A DNA stretch of 64,000 nucleotides, taken from assembly GCA_937921525.1 (NCBI GenBank), contig CAKZUM010000021.1, positions 1 to 64,000 of the forward strand, in the 5' to 3' direction. Below, piece after piece: positions 1-9,316 of this stretch (position 1 is the first letter of the stretch; every line of letters begins with the position of its first letter). The notes beneath the pieces were generated by a model that worked only from the letters and a program-made list of their open reading frames with translations, did not search any database and was not told the DNA's origin. This DNA comes from an uncultured Saprospiraceae bacterium. GTDB lineage: Bacteria > Bacteroidota > Bacteroidia > Chitinophagales > Saprospiraceae. The position numbers and the translations under genes were made by a program.

Positions 1-188
1 AAATGCAGGAATGCCAGTAGGTTTAAATGTTTTTTTTCATAACTTGTAATCAGAATTAGTATAGTGAAGCAATATTGCTCTTACAAGGTACGCTTTTTTT
101 TAAAGCTGCGACGAAGGAGCTTTGTTCAACCTTGCATAGCCTTCCATAACCATTATGTATGGCTTAGTAGGCTATTCTTGACCGTTAT

Positions 189-1385
189 GTGCAAGTAATA
201 AGAAAAATCAAAATGAGTGAAAAACCAGAAAAGAAAAATATTTCTCAAGAGAGAACCAATAAAGAAAAAGTCATTATCGCTTTTTTTATTGGAGTTATAT
301 TTTCGATTTGTATAAGCTTATATGGATTGCATATGATTGCGGATAATGTTAAAGAGCTAATTGTTGGATTCATATTAATCGTTTCAATTCTAAGTATATT
401 ATTTTTCTTTATTACTCTAAATAAAGAATGGGTATTTAAGAAAGCTTTTGGAATTTCTCATTCAGATATTAATGACATAAAAACAACATCAACAGAATTA
501 TTAGGTAGTTTAGTTAAGAGAGATTGGAACAGAGCGGAACAAAAAATAGATGAAACTATTAGTAAAGCAAGTGCTTGGTATGTATGGATTTCTTATCGAA
601 GGTGGGTAATATTTGTTTTCTATTCTTTATTTATTGGATTTGCTGGATTGTTAGGTTCCGTACTCATTTATAATCAAAATAGAATCATTGAAAGACAAGA
701 TGTATTGCTTAGGGAACAAAATGGATTAATAAGTACTCAGACGATAGCTTTAACTTCAATCGAAAAAAGGAATTCAAATCTTACACAATTGAATAATGTA
801 ATTAACAGTATTGATGATGAGTTAAAATCTGACTATGGTTCTAATGCGACAAGAGATTTATCTCCTGAATTAATAGGAAGGATTTCTGCTTTAACAAATC
901 TATTTAAACCATACAAAGCAATTGAAGATGATACATTGTCTCAAACTATCAGCCTTGAAAGAGGTCAACTTTTGATATATTTAGTAAATAGTAATTTGTC
1001 AAAAGAAACGTATGATAATATCTACTCACAATCAGATTTTTCCTATTCAGAATTAAGGAATGCAACACTTAATAATAGATATTTCAAAAGAGTAAGGTTA
1101 AACAATTCCAGAATTGAGCAAGCATATCTCAATAATTCTGATTTTTCTAATGCGGAACTAAAAAATGTAAATTTCAAAAGAACCTCAAATCAATTCACAA
1201 AATTTGATGGAGCTAATATTAGAAATAGTAATTTTCAAAAAGCGTTATTGGATGGTGCTAACTTTAATCAAAGTATTTTAGATGATACAGACTTCACAAG
1301 TGCAACAATTAGAAATAGTAAATTTAATAATCTTAAATCTTCAAAAGGTATAAAAATTGATGATTCCAGAATACTTAATAAATAA
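189..1385 (+). CDS. Membrane protein with C-terminal pentapeptide repeats
   Basis: Function unknown. Three hydrophobic segments are visible (about residues 28-48, 54-77 and 138-162). They are followed by a polar, coiled-coil-prone stretch starting with NQNRIIERQ, and then a pentapeptide-repeat tail (about 285-395) of A(D/N)(L/F)xx-type repeats expected to form a right-handed beta-helix. The listed start is GTG; an in-frame ATG at 213 (MSEKPEKK) is an equally good or better start. The protein is paralogous to the product of 4258-5505: both carry GLLGSVL, RDLSPxLxGRI and a SxERGQLL block in the same order. It ends 2 bases before the PIN-domain gene, so the two are probably co-transcribed. Sensor or scaffold roles are plausible but inferred. 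Confidence 0.75.
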   Translation: MQVIRKIKMSEKPEKKNISQERTNKEKVIIAFFIGVIFSICISLYGLHMIADNVKELIVGFILIVSILSILFFFITLNKEWVFKKAFGISHSDINDIKTTSTELLGSLVKRDWNRAEQKIDETISKASAWYVWISYRRWVIFVFYSLFIGFAGLLGSVLIYNQNRIIERQDVLLREQNGLISTQTIALTSIEKRNSNLTQLNNVINSIDDELKSDYGSNATRDLSPELIGRISALTNLFKPYKAIEDDTLSQTISLERGQLLIYLVNSNLSKETYDNIYSQSDFSYSELRNATLNNRYFKRVRLNNSRIEQAYLNNSDFSNAELKNVNFKRTSNQFTKFDGANIRNSNFQKALLDGANFNQSILDDTDFTSATIRNSKFNNLKSSKGIKIDDSRILNK

Positions 1386-1387
1386 GA

Positions 1388-3304
1388 ATGAAGCAATTTG
1401 ACATATTTAGAATTAATTGTTGGCTTGAAGATTTAGAAGACCAGAAATATGAATCCTCTATAAGTGCGATTGCTAATGAATATTTGATGACCATAGAAAA
1501 TCAAGAATGTTTAAGAAATCAGATTTTTGATTTCATCAAAAATAATCTTGGTATTAGAATAAATTATGAAAAATTCAAAAAGATAATCAACAATGACCTT
1601 AATTACACAAAAGAAGCTTCTGACAATGATGTTTACGTTAGATTAAATGAAGAAGCAATTCAGAAATTTAGAGAACGAACTGAAAAACATTCAATAGAAA
1701 CCTTCATAAATAGATTTTGCAAGCAAAGTAAGTGGACTGAGTACGAAAAAAAAATCAAAAATCTATTTTTAAAAAGCTTATACATTAATATTAATTCTTT
1801 TGCAATCAATGACTTACGAACTCTGATTTCTGAAAGCATTAAAAAAGAAAATGAAAACCCTAAAGAAATTGAGGCTTTTAATTCTTTCTTAGAATGGGAA
1901 AATGATGAGAAGAATAAATCTATATATGCTTTATTCTCAAAATCAATTGAGTTTGCAATTCTTACCTCTGGACGAGGGGTATCTTCAATAGATAAAAGTA
2001 TATTTACTAATAAAACATATTATTTAGATACTAATATTATAATTAGAGCTTTAGGTGTTGACGGTCCACAAAGAAAAGATAGCACACTCTCAATAATTGA
2101 ATCATGCTGCCATGACGGGATAAAATTTAAAATTTCAAAAGTAACTTACGACGAAATATATAAGAATCTAAATAATAGAACTAAAGATGTAGCAAGAAAA
2201 ACAACTCCACAAAGCGAGGCCTTATTGACACAAATTATTGACGACCTGCCATTTAATAACTCATTTGAAACAGATTATTTGCATAAAAGGAAAGCAGGAA
2301 AGGTTAATTCACCAAATAAATATCGTTTAAGTTTGGAAAAGGAGTTTCAACAGTTATGTGATAGATTTGAAATTGTAACTGAACCTATAAAAGGGATAAA
2401 GCAAAGCGAATTGAAAGATTTACAGGACTACTTGCTTGAACAAAAAAAAATGAAATTAGGAAAATGGGCATATTCTATTGGTGCTGCTCAAGTTGATGCT
2501 AAAAATATTTTATATGTTAGACTGATAAGGGGTGCAAATAACTATAATTACAAAGATATCAAATCCTTTTATTTAACTACTGATACAACGTTGAATGACA
2601 TAATGGTAGATGTTGATAGAAATGTCATTGCAGAAACCATTCTTCCGTCACAGTTATTCGTCATACACAATTCATTTCACAAAAAAACGGAAGAAGATGA
2701 CTATAATGATTTCATTAAGTATATAAAAATTAGACGCACTGACTTCAAGTTACCTGGCAAAGAAATTTTTAATTTTATCGAGCAAGTTCAAGAATCCACT
2801 ACAAGTAAAGATGAAGTTGTATCAACAGTTAAAGCCTATGCTAATTTTCGATTTGAGAATAGATTTAATTCTTCAAGTAATTCTAAACAGAAAATGCCAA
2901 CAGTAAAAGAATTTACTGCAACTCATTTACAAAGAGAATTGGGTGAAGCCAAACTTCAAGTCCAGCAATTGGAGATTGCAAGAAAAGAGGCTATTAATAA
3001 TTTAGGGGTGATTTTTAAACGATCGAAATATGGAGCATACATTATAGAAGTTGTTATATTGTCAATCGTTGCACTATTAGTTCATCTTGTAAATAAAAAT
3101 ATTAGTAGCACTCTAACCGTTATTTTAGGAATCTTAATTTTTAGAGTTGTACTTCTCTTAATGAAGGATAAATTTGGGATAAATAAAGCAGTTAGAAATT
3201 TTTTATTTGACTTTCAACTGAAATTTGAGAGTTTCTATTCTGTACATCCTAATGATGAAAGTTACCTCAAAAAAATAGAAAAATATAAAGCAAACGCCAC
3301 ATAA
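1388..3304 (+). CDS. PIN-domain-like membrane-anchored protein
   Basis: No close family is recognised over the full 638 residues. A PIN-type ribonuclease core is suggested by LDTNIIIRAL (D214), TYDEI (E256), AQVDAKN (D370) and LTTDTTL (D399). This is the order and spacing of the acidic metal-binding residues of PIN nucleases. About 200 residues precede it. Behind it come a coiled-coil-like segment (about 510-540) and two predicted membrane helices (about 551-568 and 573-592), leaving a short tail. Family knowledge suggests metal-dependent RNA cleavage; that this copy is active, and that it is tethered to the inner membrane facing the cytoplasm, is inference. It follows the pentapeptide-repeat gene by 2 bases and probably works with it. 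Confidence 0.7.
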   Translation: MKQFDIFRINCWLEDLEDQKYESSISAIANEYLMTIENQECLRNQIFDFIKNNLGIRINYEKFKKIINNDLNYTKEASDNDVYVRLNEEAIQKFRERTEKHSIETFINRFCKQSKWTEYEKKIKNLFLKSLYININSFAINDLRTLISESIKKENENPKEIEAFNSFLEWENDEKNKSIYALFSKSIEFAILTSGRGVSSIDKSIFTNKTYYLDTNIIIRALGVDGPQRKDSTLSIIESCCHDGIKFKISKVTYDEIYKNLNNRTKDVARKTTPQSEALLTQIIDDLPFNNSFETDYLHKRKAGKVNSPNKYRLSLEKEFQQLCDRFEIVTEPIKGIKQSELKDLQDYLLEQKKMKLGKWAYSIGAAQVDAKNILYVRLIRGANNYNYKDIKSFYLTTDTTLNDIMVDVDRNVIAETILPSQLFVIHNSFHKKTEEDDYNDFIKYIKIRRTDFKLPGKEIFNFIEQVQESTTSKDEVVSTVKAYANFRFENRFNSSSNSKQKMPTVKEFTATHLQRELGEAKLQVQQLEIARKEAINNLGVIFKRSKYGAYIIEVVILSIVALLVHLVNKNISSTLTVILGILIFRVVLLLMKDKFGINKAVRNFLFDFQLKFESFYSVHPNDESYLKKIEKYKANAT

Positions 3305-3522
3305 CAATCAACGGCTCGATAGGAGAATAAGAGAATATGCATATAGTAATGTTTAGCAGGAATCCTTTCTTTATTCTGACTCCAAGGGAAAGGCCAAGGG
3401 ACATGTGTGCATAGTGGTATGATCTCCTTGGCGTTACCTGTAAGAAAAGTTTAATGAAAGTACCTTCAATATACCACAGACATCAAAAAAAACAATAAGC
3501 AACAATTAATCGAATAAATCAT
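3305..3522. other. Non-coding gap between the two membrane-protein pairs
   Basis: No gene is seen in these 218 bases. The left edge carries CACATAAC (3298-3305), the reverse complement of GTTATGTG at 184-191 in front of the first gene. The two-gene module is therefore bounded by inverted 8-mers. Similar CACATAAC/GTTATGTG edges recur next to genes in Bacteroidota genomes to my recollection; no recombinase is present here to support mobility. Confidence 0.3.
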
Positions 3523-4254
3523 ATGCTTAGTAAAATTCTAAAATCACCTCTTACCTACTCGATTTTATTTTTGATATTTCTTTTTTGTCTTATTGAGCGA
3601 AGAGCTTCTAACCAATTAAATGTAATTCCAACAGAATTAGAAAAACGACATTCTACAAATAGTAAAGAATCAAAAACACAAGATTTGAAAAGACAAATAA
3701 TTAATAATGAACTTAAGCGCTCTGAATCAAATCGAAAAATAATTACAAATAAGATTTCCAAGATACAAAAGATAATGACATCACAGACTCTGCCGCAATT
3801 AAAAGAACTGTCAAATTCTTATGAAGATCTTTTAGACGTAACCAATATATTCGTAAAAGCGAACAGCAGTGAGATAGTAACCATACAGGAAGAATTCACA
3901 AATGTTTTTTCGCAATTAGATTCTAATAATAGTCTTGTAAGGGACTCCAATGATTCCATTCGGTCTGTGATTGGTGATATAAATTTGCATGAAAATTCTA
4001 ATTTTCGATTTCTAGAACAATATCTGAGTAACCTTACAAATCCATTTTTGCAATTACTTATTCAAGTAGGAAATTCACAAACAGACTCAAATGGTAGACC
4101 AATCATTTTAATGCATAATGCGCTTATAGTCGCCAAAAATGAATCAGAACGTATTAAGATCAGAGATTATGTAAAGCGTTGGCATAGTGAAACAAAGCAT
4201 AATATAGATAGATTCTATGAAGTTGTAGAGAAAATGAAAAAAATATCAAACTAA
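3523..4254 (+). CDS. Membrane-anchored coiled-coil protein, unknown function
   Basis: No family recognised. One N-terminal hydrophobic anchor (about residues 9-26) is followed by a highly polar, Asn/Ser/Lys/Glu-rich helical region without Cys. The likely topology is a single-pass anchor with a long soluble helical domain. It lies only 3 bases before the second pentapeptide-repeat gene, with which it forms a pair. This mirrors the first pair, where the paralogous pentapeptide protein is coupled to a PIN-like protein instead. The start at 3523 (MLSKILKSP) immediately precedes the anchor and is the only sensible ATG. Confidence 0.65.
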   Translation: MLSKILKSPLTYSILFLIFLFCLIERRASNQLNVIPTELEKRHSTNSKESKTQDLKRQIINNELKRSESNRKIITNKISKIQKIMTSQTLPQLKELSNSYEDLLDVTNIFVKANSSEIVTIQEEFTNVFSQLDSNNSLVRDSNDSIRSVIGDINLHENSNFRFLEQYLSNLTNPFLQLLIQVGNSQTDSNGRPIILMHNALIVAKNESERIKIRDYVKRWHSETKHNIDRFYEVVEKMKKISN

Positions 4255-4257
4255 AAC

Positions 4258-5505
4258 ATGAAGAAATATTTCATTTTCTTACTAGGATTGTTAGGTGGAG
4301 TCACCCTCTGTATTTTACTATATGAGTACGGCTTAGAATTTATTGTTAACTACTTTGATGATTCAATAGTTACATACATTCTTATCTCATTAATTCTACT
4401 TTCAGCGGCATTGGCTGTATTCTTTGCTGTTGATAAATCAATAACTAAGCTTGAAGATTCATTATTGGTTGAACCAGAAATAGACTTCAATAAAATTATT
4501 AAGGAGCGAAAATGGAACTCAATTAACCTACTAATAAAAAAGAATCAGAAAAAGGTTCTGGCAATGTATTCTCGTTTCAGTATTATGAACTGGACTTTTA
4601 GAGCGATTGGACTAATCATAGTTGGATTTGTTGGTCTATTGGGTTCTGTACTTTTGCACAATCAGAACGAACTAATAAAGAAGCAAAATATAAGACTCGA
4701 TCAACAAACTTATCTTCAAGAGGCAGAACGTAGAAGTTCATTGGTCTTTTTATTTAGTAACATAATGGATGCTATCAATGTGGAGATTTCAAACGACTAT
4801 AATCAAAATAATATTCGAGACTTGTCTCCTCAATTAACGGGAAGAATAATAGCCCTTGCGAATAGATTAAAACCGTATTACTTTATGCAAGGGGATTCTC
4901 TTATTGAAAGTCAAATAAGTCCAGAAAGAGGTCAATTACTTGTCACCCTGATTGAAAGTCATTTGGCAGATAGTACCTTTTCTCAGATAAAACAGCGGTC
5001 AAACTTTAGTTTTTCTGACTTAAATCAAGCCAACCTATCAGGAGTTGACTTAAGTGGAATAAATCTTAAGAATTCAAATATGGTAGGCGCAAATCTTTCT
5101 GGCGCGAAATTATATGGTTCAGATTTTACGGATTCAGATTTAAGTGGAGCAAATTTTTCTAATGCTAAGATACTTGAAACTATATTTGATGATGCAAATT
5201 TATATCGTTCTAATTTTAGAAAAGCAATGGGAACTACTCCTGTTTTTTCTAATTCAAATTTAACAAGATCTAACTTGCAGGATACTAAATTTGATATACC
5301 TATTTTTGACAATACAATTCTAGATAGTGTGATTGTTGATTGTGACTTTATAATTAATCTTATTCATCAAGAAGAGGAAAATGAAATGGATTTAGGAATT
5401 AATGCTATATTAGAAACGTATTCTCTTGATACAATTAAATCGCAAGACTATGAGAAATATAAACCTAGATGTAGATTTGTTAGCAAAGGGGCAAAAAATA
5501 ATTAG
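4258..5505 (+). CDS. Membrane protein with C-terminal pentapeptide repeats (second paralogue)
   Basis: Paralogue of the first gene of the window. Hydrophobic segments lie at about residues 4-23, 38-60 and 112-133, followed by HNQNELIKKQ, then NIRDLSPQLTGRIIAL and SPERGQLL. A clear pentapeptide-repeat array (about 243-350, e.g. SDLNQANLSGVDLSGINL) comes next, and a non-repeat tail of about 50 residues (to CRFVSKGAKNN) that the first paralogue lacks. Function is unknown. The conserved middle block between membrane and repeats suggests a shared partner or ligand. It pairs with the coiled-coil gene 3 bases upstream. Pentapeptide-repeat proteins have very diverse roles, so none is assigned. Confidence 0.75.
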   Translation: MKKYFIFLLGLLGGVTLCILLYEYGLEFIVNYFDDSIVTYILISLILLSAALAVFFAVDKSITKLEDSLLVEPEIDFNKIIKERKWNSINLLIKKNQKKVLAMYSRFSIMNWTFRAIGLIIVGFVGLLGSVLLHNQNELIKKQNIRLDQQTYLQEAERRSSLVFLFSNIMDAINVEISNDYNQNNIRDLSPQLTGRIIALANRLKPYYFMQGDSLIESQISPERGQLLVTLIESHLADSTFSQIKQRSNFSFSDLNQANLSGVDLSGINLKNSNMVGANLSGAKLYGSDFTDSDLSGANFSNAKILETIFDDANLYRSNFRKAMGTTPVFSNSNLTRSNLQDTKFDIPIFDNTILDSVIVDCDFIINLIHQEEENEMDLGINAILETYSLDTIKSQDYEKYKPRCRFVSKGAKNN

Positions 5506-5703
5506 GATATTTTTAAATAAAAACAAATAAAAGGATGCCACTAGATAAAATGGACGTCGTTAGTGATAATAGAATAGATAATCAAAATGAAATTCCCAAT
5601 GTTATCTGATAATTGTATTTATATACTCATACGATGTCTCTTAAAATAGATAAAGACAATATGCTGTACACTTATTTCAATACGCTAACAAAATTTATTT
5701 TTT

Positions 5704-6519
5704 CTATTCCCGTGAAAAATATTGCACCGCTTCCCGCATTTCCAATATACCCACCATCAACAACTCCGGATACCGATAAGTATAATAAGTCCAATCCAGT
5801 AATTCCTCCTGATGTGCTTTCTCATGCAAAGGGGTATAGATACCAAAATAACCGCACAAATATGCGGCACCCAATTCACATACAAGTTTCTCTTGATAGA
5901 AACCCGTAGGATATCGAAATAATAACTTATTAGGAGAAATTCGGTTCAAGTGTTGAGCACTCCCAGTCCAAGCAATCAAAGCTTTAAATAAATGCCAGTA
6001 GTAGTAGATAGAATCCTTTTTTATTACTGGAATTTTAACTACTTCTTTAGCAGCATCCCAATGAGCTATTCTATTAAGTGTTCTGTCAATAGGGACCGTT
6101 TGAAGTAGGGTAGTGAGCCATTTATCAATTTTAGTATACACTAACCGCTCTTCCAAGGATTGTTGGGGAATAGCAATATCAATTCCTTTGATAGAACTTA
6201 TATTATAGATAGGAAAACGTTTGACCTGATTAGAAGCAGTATAATATATAAATTCCGCTTTAGTATTCTTTTGAATTTTTCCACCTAGTTGCTGTACTTG
6301 TTTCCATGATAGATAATAGGGGAGGGGATAGTCCGTAGTAAAATTACAAAGCAGCCAACTAATACCATTAATATAACGTTGGTCGGTATAGGTACGAGCA
6401 ACACCATAGGGAGAAAAACCTTGTCGCCAAGGAATGATTCCTTGTTTCAGTAGGTTTAATATTCTAGCTTGAATGATGGGGAGATATGTATTAACTAGAG
6501 GTGTATTGATTTGCTGCAT
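5704..6519 (-). CDS. ArdC-like antirestriction protein with degenerate zincin motif
   Basis: Last gene of the tra operon. Residues 10-100 resemble the ArdC N-terminal ssDNA-binding domain (LLKQGIIPWRQ, YRYINGISWLL-type pattern, YYLSWKQVQQLGG, EFIYY). The C-terminal half matches the ArdC-associated zincin-like domain by pattern: AHWDAAKEVVKIP, then a helix ending AWTGSAQHLNR, then ELGAAYLCGYFGI. In active relatives the helix carries HExxH followed by WTG. Here the corresponding residues are KALIA (179-183), so both zinc-binding histidines and the catalytic glutamate are gone, while the downstream E215 is kept. ArdC proteins travel with conjugative elements and protect incoming DNA from restriction. 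Here a peptidase activity is unlikely and DNA binding is the likelier role. The product stops 10 bases before traO. Confidence 0.65.
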   Translation of the reverse strand: MQQINTPLVNTYLPIIQARILNLLKQGIIPWRQGFSPYGVARTYTDQRYINGISWLLCNFTTDYPLPYYLSWKQVQQLGGKIQKNTKAEFIYYTASNQVKRFPIYNISSIKGIDIAIPQQSLEERLVYTKIDKWLTTLLQTVPIDRTLNRIAHWDAAKEVVKIPVIKKDSIYYYWHLFKALIAWTGSAQHLNRISPNKLLFRYPTGFYQEKLVCELGAAYLCGYFGIYTPLHEKAHQEELLDWTYYTYRYPELLMVGILEMREAVQYFSRE

Positions 6520-6529
6520 AATTTCAGTT

Positions 6530-7078
6530 TTAAAAATATACTCTAATACCCACCGCTAAAGCACCATTTCTGCCTAAATGATCGGTAAACATAAAACTAT
6601 TTCCAGCTCGTATATAAATAGACAGTTTTCTAGCCAGTGCCACATCTAGTTCTCCAAAAAACCGTAAACCTATACTTTCATTATTGATAGGGGTTTCTAA
6701 ATTTAATTGTTCCCGTCCAAACACCACACCACTCCCTAAATAGATGCTTAGATTATTTAGAGAGCTGTATTTGAGTCGTATTCCTTTAGCATAGGTCAGA
6801 CTAATTCGTTGTAGATTTAAGGACTCTATATTATACAAATCATCCGACTGCTTAGTTTTAGTATTATTCGCATAGACCAATCGGATTTCATCATAGATAT
6901 TCAAATGATAGTGTCCAGATACCTGAAATCCTTTAGTTAGTAAATGTCCTGCAGCAATAGAAAAGGAATTTGGAATGCGCTCTTGGGCGCTACTTGTTAT
7001 CGTAAATAATATCAAGACCCCTAATAGTGAAAATCTCATAGGCTTATTTAATTGGTTCATCTTATCTGATTGATTCAA
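6530..7078 (-). CDS. traO: TraO-like outer-membrane conjugation protein
   Basis: 182 residues with a signal peptide (hydrophobic run ending ITSSAQ) and alternating beta-strand sequence ending in VGIRVYF, typical of a small outer-membrane beta-barrel. TraO of Bacteroides conjugative transposons has this size, position and barrel character. An internal start (MRFSLLGVLIL) lies nearer the signal peptide than the listed MNQSDKMNQ. The listed start overlaps traN by 17 bases, which would allow translational coupling. Its role in the transfer apparatus is not well understood even in studied elements. The identification rests on gene order plus barrel features rather than a diagnostic motif. Confidence 0.65.
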   Translation of the reverse strand: MNQSDKMNQLNKPMRFSLLGVLILFTITSSAQERIPNSFSIAAGHLLTKGFQVSGHYHLNIYDEIRLVYANNTKTKQSDDLYNIESLNLQRISLTYAKGIRLKYSSLNNLSIYLGSGVVFGREQLNLETPINNESIGLRFFGELDVALARKLSIYIRAGNSFMFTDHLGRNGALAVGIRVYF

Positions 7079-7982
7079 TCGGTAATTTGTTATAAGGGAT
7101 CGGCAAATAGATATTTCTACCTTCCTCTACTAACTCGATATAAAATATCTTTCCTTGTGGCACCGCTATTTTATCAAAGACCGCAACATAGGTATTGATC
7201 CTTTTAGGGGATACCCTAGATTCGTGATAATTAGCTATCAATAAAGGTGGAAAAATCGTCTCATTAATCGCTGATTTTTTCGGTCTTCTTTTATCTCGCA
7301 TTCCAAACTCCGTATAACTAATATCATAAGGGATAGCTCCTTGATTACGAACCTGATAGCTAATGAAACAATAGTCTTGACTATGATAGATACCTGTAAC
7401 TTTCAATAGAATATCTCCATGTCGTGCGCTGATGTAATCAAAGCGATTTTTATTCTTTAGTAGTCGTTCCGCTTTTTGTGATAGTTTATCTTGGTCTATA
7501 ACAGATTGAGGGGGTAAGTTTTTAGTAGAGCGATGATTTTTTTGGCTCGTAAAAATCACTTTTTGTTGTACTGGATTTGTTTTCTCTTCTTGTATATCAG
7601 AAGTATTATCCTGATTATCAATTGGTAAGCCTTTAATAGTCTTAGTTTGATCCTCTTCCAATAGCTGCTTAATACTATGACTGGTACGGATAAAGTAATT
7701 GAGTTTAGGACTTTCTGTGTACAAGACATAGAAACTATAGTAGTAATCATCCTTGGTAATGACAGTTAAATTGGTCCTACGCTGGCTTTTGAGCCCCTTT
7801 ACCCTCAAAATGTTATTGGTGTAACTGACAATAAAATTATCATTGTCTCCAATATCGGTATAGAGTATATCAGAAGGGAAAATTAAATGAGAAGTTTGAT
7901 TCTCTCTAATCTCAATCGTCTGGGATTGAGAGAAGGCAAATGGACCAATCAATAATAGAAAGTAAAATAGATATTTGCGCAT
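7062..7982 (-). CDS. traN: TraN, VirB9-like conjugation protein (DUF4138)
   Basis: 306 residues with a signal peptide (MRKYLFYFLLLIGPFAFSQ). The N-terminal domain is typical of TraN/DUF4138: a beta-rich domain with HLIFPSDILYTDIG, then DNFIVSYTNNILRVKG and LTVITKDDYYYSFYVLY. The C-terminal domain contains FDYISARHGDILLKVTGIYH and YISYQVRNQG-type strands ending in a YLPIPYN loop. By analogy with VirB9 it should form part of the outer-membrane core of the type IV secretion channel together with TraM and TraO. A variable, charged linker (about 115-170) joins the two domains. It starts 5 bases after traM in a tightly packed operon. Confidence 0.8.
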   Translation of the reverse strand: MRKYLFYFLLLIGPFAFSQSQTIEIRENQTSHLIFPSDILYTDIGDNDNFIVSYTNNILRVKGLKSQRRTNLTVITKDDYYYSFYVLYTESPKLNYFIRTSHSIKQLLEEDQTKTIKGLPIDNQDNTSDIQEEKTNPVQQKVIFTSQKNHRSTKNLPPQSVIDQDKLSQKAERLLKNKNRFDYISARHGDILLKVTGIYHSQDYCFISYQVRNQGAIPYDISYTEFGMRDKRRPKKSAINETIFPPLLIANYHESRVSPKRINTYVAVFDKIAVPQGKIFYIELVEEGRNIYLPIPYNKLPIESIR

Positions 7983-7987
7983 AGCAT

Positions 7988-9310
7988 TTAGTTTAAATTT
8001 CGATCATATAGCATGACCTGGTAACCAGAAGGAATAGTTGCACCACTCGTTCTATAGGCTTTTCTGCCTAAACGTAGAGAAAGATTACCCAAGGGATTTC
8101 TGATACCCAGACTACCCGCTTCTCGAAGCCCCTCCCGAATAGCTTCTTGTCCGACATCAATATCAGCTCCTTCTACATAAATACCAGGCATCCCATCTAA
8201 GTCATAGACTTCTAAAGCAGAACGGACGACTCGTTGATTGATATTAATAGAGGATACCTGAATTTTAATTCTATTACTGACCGAACAAATACCGTATAGT
8301 ATTTGGTTTGTTTTAATGAGGTATCCTTTATAGTCCCCTCCTTCAGTAATTCTTAAACGGACCTTATCCCCAGATTTTAATTTTTGAGGTCTATCAATAA
8401 TTGCATAGAGTGGGGTATTGTCAGATTGTTCTTTTAAGTAATTGACATTGATAGGTACAGGGTCTTCCGAATAAGAGACCCTCTTTTTGATTAAGCCTAG
8501 ATCATCTTTAACACCCGTATTGGTATCAAACTGTAGTCTATGGGGTTTAGTTTTTTTATTATTACTGGTACCTCTATTGCCACTAGCATTATAATTAGGT
8601 TCACTATGGTAGTCAGGCTCACCATGAAAAGCAGCATACCGGCGTTCATGATCTTCGAGCCCTTTACGATAGGCAGCCGCTTCCACGTCTAAAGTACTTT
8701 CGTCCAGTGCTTTTCGCCTACGTCGATTATCTGCTTTCGCAGCGGCTAATCGAGCTTTTCGTTGCTTTTCTAAATGCGCATAATTACTAGGTTGCTCTTT
8801 TTCGATATTTGCCAAGGTATATTTGATATCCTCCATCGTTTCCAAAGAATCAGGACGAATAGAAATACGATTGATGGGCTGATCTTCTTGGCTCGCTAAA
8901 TTATTCGTGGCACTAGGATTGATCTGAGGATTAAGATTGGCATCAAAGGTAATTGGTACATCGTCTTTTGTTCCCATACTCTTAGCATAGTCTGACCGCT
9001 CCAAAGTTCGCTTCACTTTTTTCATCAAAAAGTTATCATTCTTATCCGACTTGATTAATTCCTCCTTACTCATCGAAAAGACCTCACTCGCCTTGGTCCG
9101 AGTAGCGATGTAATTAATATCCTTTTGCAAGCCAACAGCGACGGATGCTTCTTGAATCGTCTTTTTTACTTTGGCTGATTGATGCACATAGATATAGACT
9201 GCACCACCCACTAACCAAAGTAAGATGGGGGTCAACCATAATAACTTATTGTCTTTAAAGTTTTTAAAATTAAAATTCTTAAAAACCTCGCTTAGTTTTT
9301 TCTTGTCCAT
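7988..9310 (-). CDS. traM: TraM, VirB10-like conjugation protein
   Basis: 440 residues. A short cytoplasmic N-terminus is followed by one membrane helix (about residues 27-44). Next comes a long charged, Lys/Arg/Ala-rich linker (about 80-260), and a C-terminal beta-rich domain beginning near NTPLYAIIDRPQKLKSGDKVRLRI and including the GIYVEGADIDVG stretch. This is the layout of the conjugative-transposon TraM family and of VirB10, which spans the periplasm and links the inner-membrane ATPases to the outer-membrane pore. Neighbours traK (upstream) and traN (downstream) fit the usual order. No separate traL-like gene is seen between traK and traM. Confidence 0.82.
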   Translation of the reverse strand: MDKKKLSEVFKNFNFKNFKDNKLLWLTPILLWLVGGAVYIYVHQSAKVKKTIQEASVAVGLQKDINYIATRTKASEVFSMSKEELIKSDKNDNFLMKKVKRTLERSDYAKSMGTKDDVPITFDANLNPQINPSATNNLASQEDQPINRISIRPDSLETMEDIKYTLANIEKEQPSNYAHLEKQRKARLAAAKADNRRRRKALDESTLDVEAAAYRKGLEDHERRYAAFHGEPDYHSEPNYNASGNRGTSNNKKTKPHRLQFDTNTGVKDDLGLIKKRVSYSEDPVPINVNYLKEQSDNTPLYAIIDRPQKLKSGDKVRLRITEGGDYKGYLIKTNQILYGICSVSNRIKIQVSSININQRVVRSALEVYDLDGMPGIYVEGADIDVGQEAIREGLREAGSLGIRNPLGNLSLRLGRKAYRTSGATIPSGYQVMLYDRNLN

Positions 9311-9316
9311 AGGGTG

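Noticed and set aside
1..188. A gene or tRNA at the left edge
   Set aside because: No frame of useful length and no tRNA-like fold was recognised; only the GTTATGTG edge is notable.
5613..5909. Plus-strand frame overlapping the ArdC-like gene end
   Set aside because: It overlaps a better-supported minus-strand gene and has no recognisable domain.
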